A stretch of DNA of 64,000 bases, from NCBI GenBank assembly GCA_050946835.1, contig JBMNVN010000002.1:1-64000 (forward strand), written 5' to 3'. This document shows positions 60,455-64,000 of this stretch, piece by piece. The notes under the pieces were generated by a model that saw only the letters and a list, made by a program, of their open reading frames with translations, was not told where the DNA came from and did not search any database. The DNA is from UBA1447 sp002329225. GTDB lineage: Bacteria; Bacillota; Clostridia; Oscillospirales; Acutalibacteraceae. The position numbers and the translations under genes are program-made. Within the stretch, counting starts at the first letter, position 1, and each line of letters begins with the position of its first letter.

Positions 60455-61327
60455 TTATTGACGGATAATTCCGTCCTGCTCCTCTAAAACTGTTTTTATA
60501 AAGTTCGGCAAGCCGGCTTCAAAATTTACGCCTAACCGAGGGTCTGTGCCCTCAAGTCCGGTGCGTTTTATGCTCCCGCAGGTGAAATCTACTGCGATTT
60601 CAACCGCCCTTGCCAATGGCTTGCCGCAAATAAGTGCTGCAAGTAGGGCGCTGGCAAAAATATCCCCCGTACCGTGGAACAGCCCGGGAATTGTTGGTGA
60701 AAAAGCGTAGCTTATTTCGCCTTTTGCGCTGTCATATGCGGCGGCTCCAAGCTGATTTTCCTCAAAACTGACGCCGGTCAGGACTACTTTGGTCGGGCCG
60801 AGGTTGGCTAAGCGTTTAAGCAAACCCTCAATATATTCCTTCTCATAGGGAGGCTCAATATATTTTTCGCCGGAAAGCAAGGCGGCTTCTGTCATGTTCG
60901 GTGTAATAAAATCCGCTTTGGCGCACAGCTCTCTCATTTCCTCTGCAAAACTTAAGTCAAATAATGAATACATTTTGCCGTTATCCGCCATTGCGGGGTC
61001 TACCATGACCAGTGTTTCATCCCTCTTAAACTCATCAATAAAATCTTTCACAATTTCAATCTGTTTTTGTGAACCTAAGAAACCGCTGTAAATTGCGTCA
61101 AAAGAAATTCCCAATTCTTTCCAGTGGGCGGCTATGGGACGCATATCCTCGGTTAAGTCCCGATATGTATAATTTTCAAGCCCTCCCGTTTGTGTGGAAA
61201 GCACTGCAGTCGGCATTGCCGCCACTTCTATCCCCACGGAGGAAATAACCGGCAGAGCTACTGTAAGGGAGCACTTTCCCACGCCGGAAATATCATGTAT
61301 TGCCGCTACTCGTTTTTGTCGGTTCAC
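60455..61327 (-). CDS. Pyridoxamine/pyridoxal kinase (ribokinase-like)
   Basis: 290 residues. It has AAIHDISGVGKCSLTVALPVIS and TAVLSTQTGG at the N-terminus, an ITPNMTEA motif and GLFHGTGDIFASALLAAL with the catalytic Asp. This is the clostridial pyridoxamine kinase group that salvages vitamin B6. Thiamine-type HMP kinase activity cannot be ruled out. Confidence 0.87.
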   Translation of the reverse strand: MNRQKRVAAIHDISGVGKCSLTVALPVISSVGIEVAAMPTAVLSTQTGGLENYTYRDLTEDMRPIAAHWKELGISFDAIYSGFLGSQKQIEIVKDFIDEFKRDETLVMVDPAMADNGKMYSLFDLSFAEEMRELCAKADFITPNMTEAALLSGEKYIEPPYEKEYIEGLLKRLANLGPTKVVLTGVSFEENQLGAAAYDSAKGEISYAFSPTIPGLFHGTGDIFASALLAALICGKPLARAVEIAVDFTCGSIKRTGLEGTDPRLGVNFEAGLPNFIKTVLEEQDGIIRQ

Positions 61328-61548
61328 AGGCGTTAACTCCTCTGAGTAAAGTGTTATTTTACTGACAAAAATATATCACGGTAAAAGAATTATTGCAAGA
61401 TTAAGACTGATATATAATCGGCTAAAAATCTGTAATACAAATTACTGCTGATTTTACGGCGTTTTTATCTGAATTCTGTTTGCTACTTATCGGGTGCCGT
61501 GTTAAAATGAAATAAAGTTTATCTGAAAATGTTTTCGGAGGTTTGTCG

Positions 61549-62214
61549 GTGGATATTGAGAAAATTGTAAGCCGGGTTGACCACACTCTCTTGGCACAGA
61601 CGGCTACTTGGGAGGAAATAAAAAAGCTTTGCGAAGAGGGGATAAATTATAAAACCGCAAGTGTGTGTATACCTCCGGTTTTTGTCAAAGAGGCTGCAGC
61701 TTTTTTGGAAGAAAGATTGCCGGTTTGTACGGTTGTCGGCTTCCCAAACGGTTACTCGACCACTGATTCTAAACTTTTTGAAACTGAAAACGCCCTCAAA
61801 AACGGTGCGGATGAAATTGACATGGTGATACATGTCGGCGCAGTTAAAGTTGAAGATTATGACTGTATTCTTAATGAAATTAAGAACATTAAAAAAATCT
61901 GCGGTAAAAAGATTTTAAAAGTAATTATTGAATCCTGTCTTTTAAGCAGAGAAGAGAAGATTAAAATGTGTGAAATTGTTACCGCAGCCAGAGCTGATTA
62001 TATAAAAACTTCCACAGGCTTTTCTACAGGCGGTGCAACCGTACAGGATATCAAGCTCTTTGCCGAGCATGTGGGCAAAAACGTTAAGATAAAGGCCGCC
62101 GGCGGAATAAGAACCCTCGAAGATGCCCAAACCTTTATTGAACTCGGTTGTTCAAGATTGGGGACTAGCTCAATAGTAAGAATTTTAAAGGCGGAAGAGT
62201 GGCGGGGTTATTAA
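61549..62214 (+). CDS. deoC: Deoxyribose-phosphate aldolase
   Basis: GTG 61549 is chosen because GGAGG lies 7 nt upstream, giving 221 residues. Conserved VVGFPNGY, KVIIESCLL and the Schiff-base region YIKTSTGFSTGGAT are present. It splits deoxyribose-5-P to acetaldehyde and G3P. First gene of the deoC-deoB-cdd group. Confidence 0.95.
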   Translation: MDIEKIVSRVDHTLLAQTATWEEIKKLCEEGINYKTASVCIPPVFVKEAAAFLEERLPVCTVVGFPNGYSTTDSKLFETENALKNGADEIDMVIHVGAVKVEDYDCILNEIKNIKKICGKKILKVIIESCLLSREEKIKMCEIVTAARADYIKTSTGFSTGGATVQDIKLFAEHVGKNVKIKAAGGIRTLEDAQTFIELGCSRLGTSSIVRILKAEEWRGY

Positions 62215-62250
62215 ATTTTTGTTGTGCATCAAAGGACAGGGGAGCCAAAA

Positions 62251-63426
62251 TTGATAAAGCGCGTTTTTATAATAGTTTTTGACAGTTTCGGGATAGGGGA
62301 ATTGCCCGACGCCGAATTATACGGTGACTCCGGTTCAAATACCTTACTTTCCGTATCCAAATCAGTGAAATTCAACGCCCCCATACTCGGCCGTTTGGGC
62401 CTGTTTAACATTGACGGTGTTGAGACAGGTAAGCCGGAAAATGAACCGATAGGCTGTTATGCCCGTTTGAGTGAAAAATCAGCCGGTAAAGATACCGTCA
62501 CAGGCCACTGGGAGATTGCAGGTCTTGTATCGGAAAAATCGATGCCTACTTTTCCCAACGGCTTCCCCGAATCGGTGATAAAAGAATTTGAAAGGGTAAC
62601 GGGCAGAAAAACTCTGTGCAATCTGCCTTACTCGGGTACTGAGGTGATAGCGGATTACGGATTGGAGCATGTCAAAACCGGTTCTCCCATTGTATACACT
62701 TCTGCGGACAGCGTTTTTCAAATCGCCGCCCATGAGGAGGTCATACCTCTTGATGAACTTTACGATATTTGCCGCAAAGCGCGCAAGCTTTTAAACGGAG
62801 ATTTTGCGGTGGGCAGAGTTATCGCACGCCCCTTTATCGGTGAGTATCCCGATTTTAAGAGAACGGCTAACAGGCACGATTACTCTCTGGAACCACCGGG
62901 CCCCACACTTTTGGATTTGCTCAAAGAAAAAGGGTTGGAAACAATAGCAATCGGTAAAATTAACGATATTTTTGCCGGAAAGGGTATAACTCATTCTTCT
63001 TCCGCAAAAAGCAATTTGGACGCAATGACACAAACCGTTGAACTGCTTAACCGTGACTTTAACGGCCTTTGCTTTGTTAATCTTGTGGATTTTGATATGC
63101 TCTACGGCCATCGCAACGATATTGACGGTTATGCTGAAGCAGTCAGCGAAGCCGATGAGCAACTGGAAATATTTATGCGGGGAATGAGAGAAGAAGACCT
63201 GCTGATTGTTACCGCTGACCACGGCTGTGACCCGGGGACTGAAAGTACTGACCATTCCAGGGAATATGTTCCTCTGCTCATGTTCGGTGAAAGCATAAAG
63301 AGCGGTGTTAATCTCGGGACAAGAGAAACCTTTGCGGATATATCCGCTACGGTGTTGGAAATATTCTCATTAGACAACCCTTTAGCAGGGAACAGTGTTT
63401 TGAGTAAAATAATAAAAACAGATTGA
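62251..63426 (+). CDS. deoB: Phosphopentomutase
   Basis: TTG 62251 (AGGGGAG 7 nt upstream) gives 391 residues; an upstream GTG at 62224 has no ribosome site. The metal-site motif FDSFGIGELPDA, DTVTGHWE with the Thr nucleophile, VDFDMLYGHRND and TADHGCDPGT are intact. It converts (deoxy)ribose-1-P to the 5-phosphate, the substrate of DeoC. Confidence 0.95.
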   Translation: MIKRVFIIVFDSFGIGELPDAELYGDSGSNTLLSVSKSVKFNAPILGRLGLFNIDGVETGKPENEPIGCYARLSEKSAGKDTVTGHWEIAGLVSEKSMPTFPNGFPESVIKEFERVTGRKTLCNLPYSGTEVIADYGLEHVKTGSPIVYTSADSVFQIAAHEEVIPLDELYDICRKARKLLNGDFAVGRVIARPFIGEYPDFKRTANRHDYSLEPPGPTLLDLLKEKGLETIAIGKINDIFAGKGITHSSSAKSNLDAMTQTVELLNRDFNGLCFVNLVDFDMLYGHRNDIDGYAEAVSEADEQLEIFMRGMREEDLLIVTADHGCDPGTESTDHSREYVPLLMFGESIKSGVNLGTRETFADISATVLEIFSLDNPLAGNSVLSKIIKTD

Positions 63427-63514
63427 TTGGGGGCAAGCTAGTGTTAAAATGCACTTGGCCGCCTGCTTTATAAAGTCCGCTATACTCCGTATATAATGAC
63501 TGTGAGGTTTATTT

Positions 63515-63925
63515 GTGGATTACTCAAGATTGATAAAAGAGGCTGTCAAAGCCAGAGAATTTTCCTACTCGCCTTATTCAAACTTCTCCGTAGGTGCCGC
63601 CTTGTTGGCTGAAGACGGCCGCATATTTACGGGCTGTAATATTGAGTGTGCCTCTTCTTCTCCTACCGCCTGTGCGGAGCGCACCGCCTTTTTCTCTGCT
63701 GTTTCTCAAGGGATAAAAAAGTTTAATGCCATTGCCATAGTCGGCGGTAAGACGGGTGAGCCTTTGCGGGACTACTGTTCACCCTGCGGGGTCTGCCGTC
63801 AGGTTATGCGGGAGTTTTGTTCACCTGCGGATTTTAAGATAATAATTGCAAAGTCGGAAGAGGATTATATTGTTAAAACTTTGGAGGATTTATTACCTTT
63901 AGGGTTTGGCCCTGAAAATCTTTGA
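63515..63925 (+). CDS. cdd: Cytidine deaminase
   Basis: 136 residues from GTG 63515 (GAGGT upstream). Zinc-site motifs CAERTAFFSA and PCGVCRQVM are intact. It deaminates cytidine and deoxycytidine, completing the pyrimidine nucleoside salvage set with deoC and deoB. Confidence 0.96.
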   Translation: MDYSRLIKEAVKAREFSYSPYSNFSVGAALLAEDGRIFTGCNIECASSSPTACAERTAFFSAVSQGIKKFNAIAIVGGKTGEPLRDYCSPCGVCRQVMREFCSPADFKIIIAKSEEDYIVKTLEDLLPLGFGPENL

Positions 63926-64000
63926 TTGATTAGTAAATAATAGAAAAAGAACGAGCGGTTCTCGTGTTCACTCAATATAGCATATAAAATATAACGGTTA

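Noticed and set aside
1..64000. CRISPR array, rRNA, insertion sequence or known defence system
   Set aside because: No spaced direct-repeat array, rRNA core sequence, DDE transposase or defence enzyme motif was found. The only repeats are the 18-bp pair, the 16-bp tandem and coding minisatellites.

Overview
The window is chromosomal DNA of a low-to-mid-GC Firmicute, most likely an uncultured gut clostridium (Oscillospirales-like). The evidence is a cmk / ispH-rpsA fusion block, a CIRCE element before groESL, nrdR, hslO, sigma-A type promoters and strong AGGAGG ribosome sites. Species cannot be named from sequence alone.

Bases 1 to about 14,010 are the right-hand end of an integrated element, apparently a prophage whose left end lies outside the window. 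Its late genes are visibly GC-richer than the chromosome: a partial virion protein, a GH18-domain tail protein, a holin and a three-domain endolysin. They are followed by a structured non-coding stretch, a zinc-ribbon HTH protein, a SHOCT-like small protein and two overlapping large serine recombinases. Between the recombinases and the apparent right attachment site lies a zinc-acquisition operon: a Zur-type repressor with two operators around its promoter, a Cys-rich small membrane protein, ZnuA, ZnuC, ZnuB and a lipoprotein. An HTH gene pair ends the element. The attachment site lies inside a SAM methyltransferase gene, whose 5' end has been replaced in frame by element sequence that carries its own ribosome site and ATG.

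Bases 14,030-30,542 begin with hslO and an AlkA-type glycosylase. A phosphate and nucleoside scavenging block follows: three tandem secreted metallophosphoesterases with matching promoters and hairpins, five tRNAs (Val, Asp, Phe, Gly, Cys), a nucleoside hydrolase, a 5'-nucleotidase-like protein, a YkuE-like phosphoesterase and a secreted alkaline phosphatase. An MgtA-type P-type ATPase comes next. Its leader has an intrinsic terminator, a perfect 12-nt competing (antiterminator-like) helix and a short open frame. A FAD oxidoreductase ends this region.

Bases 30,543-50,554 hold housekeeping genes: an RpiR regulator, an HI0933-like flavoprotein, cmk, ispH-rpsA with a low-complexity acidic tail, a PHP phosphoesterase, a YhhN protein, a serine hydrolase with an MFS/GPH transporter, a tiny poly-Asp protein, groESL, a sugar isomerase/epimerase, nrdR, coaX with an ECF S-component, mscL with a zinc ribbon, proC and a DUF4091 protein.

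Bases 50,555-64,000 hold an ABC-2-like export system, a mannose-oriented group (manA, a DHDPS-family aldolase/lyase, a GH38 alpha-mannosidase, a secreted DUF4474 protein), a DUF188 protein, a pyridoxamine kinase and a deoxynucleoside catabolism operon (deoC, deoB, cdd).

The strongest candidates for something undescribed are the mgtA attenuator leader, the three-way-junction leader that buries the znuA ribosome site, and the integrative element that carries Zur-ZnuABC while rewriting the start of a host methyltransferase.
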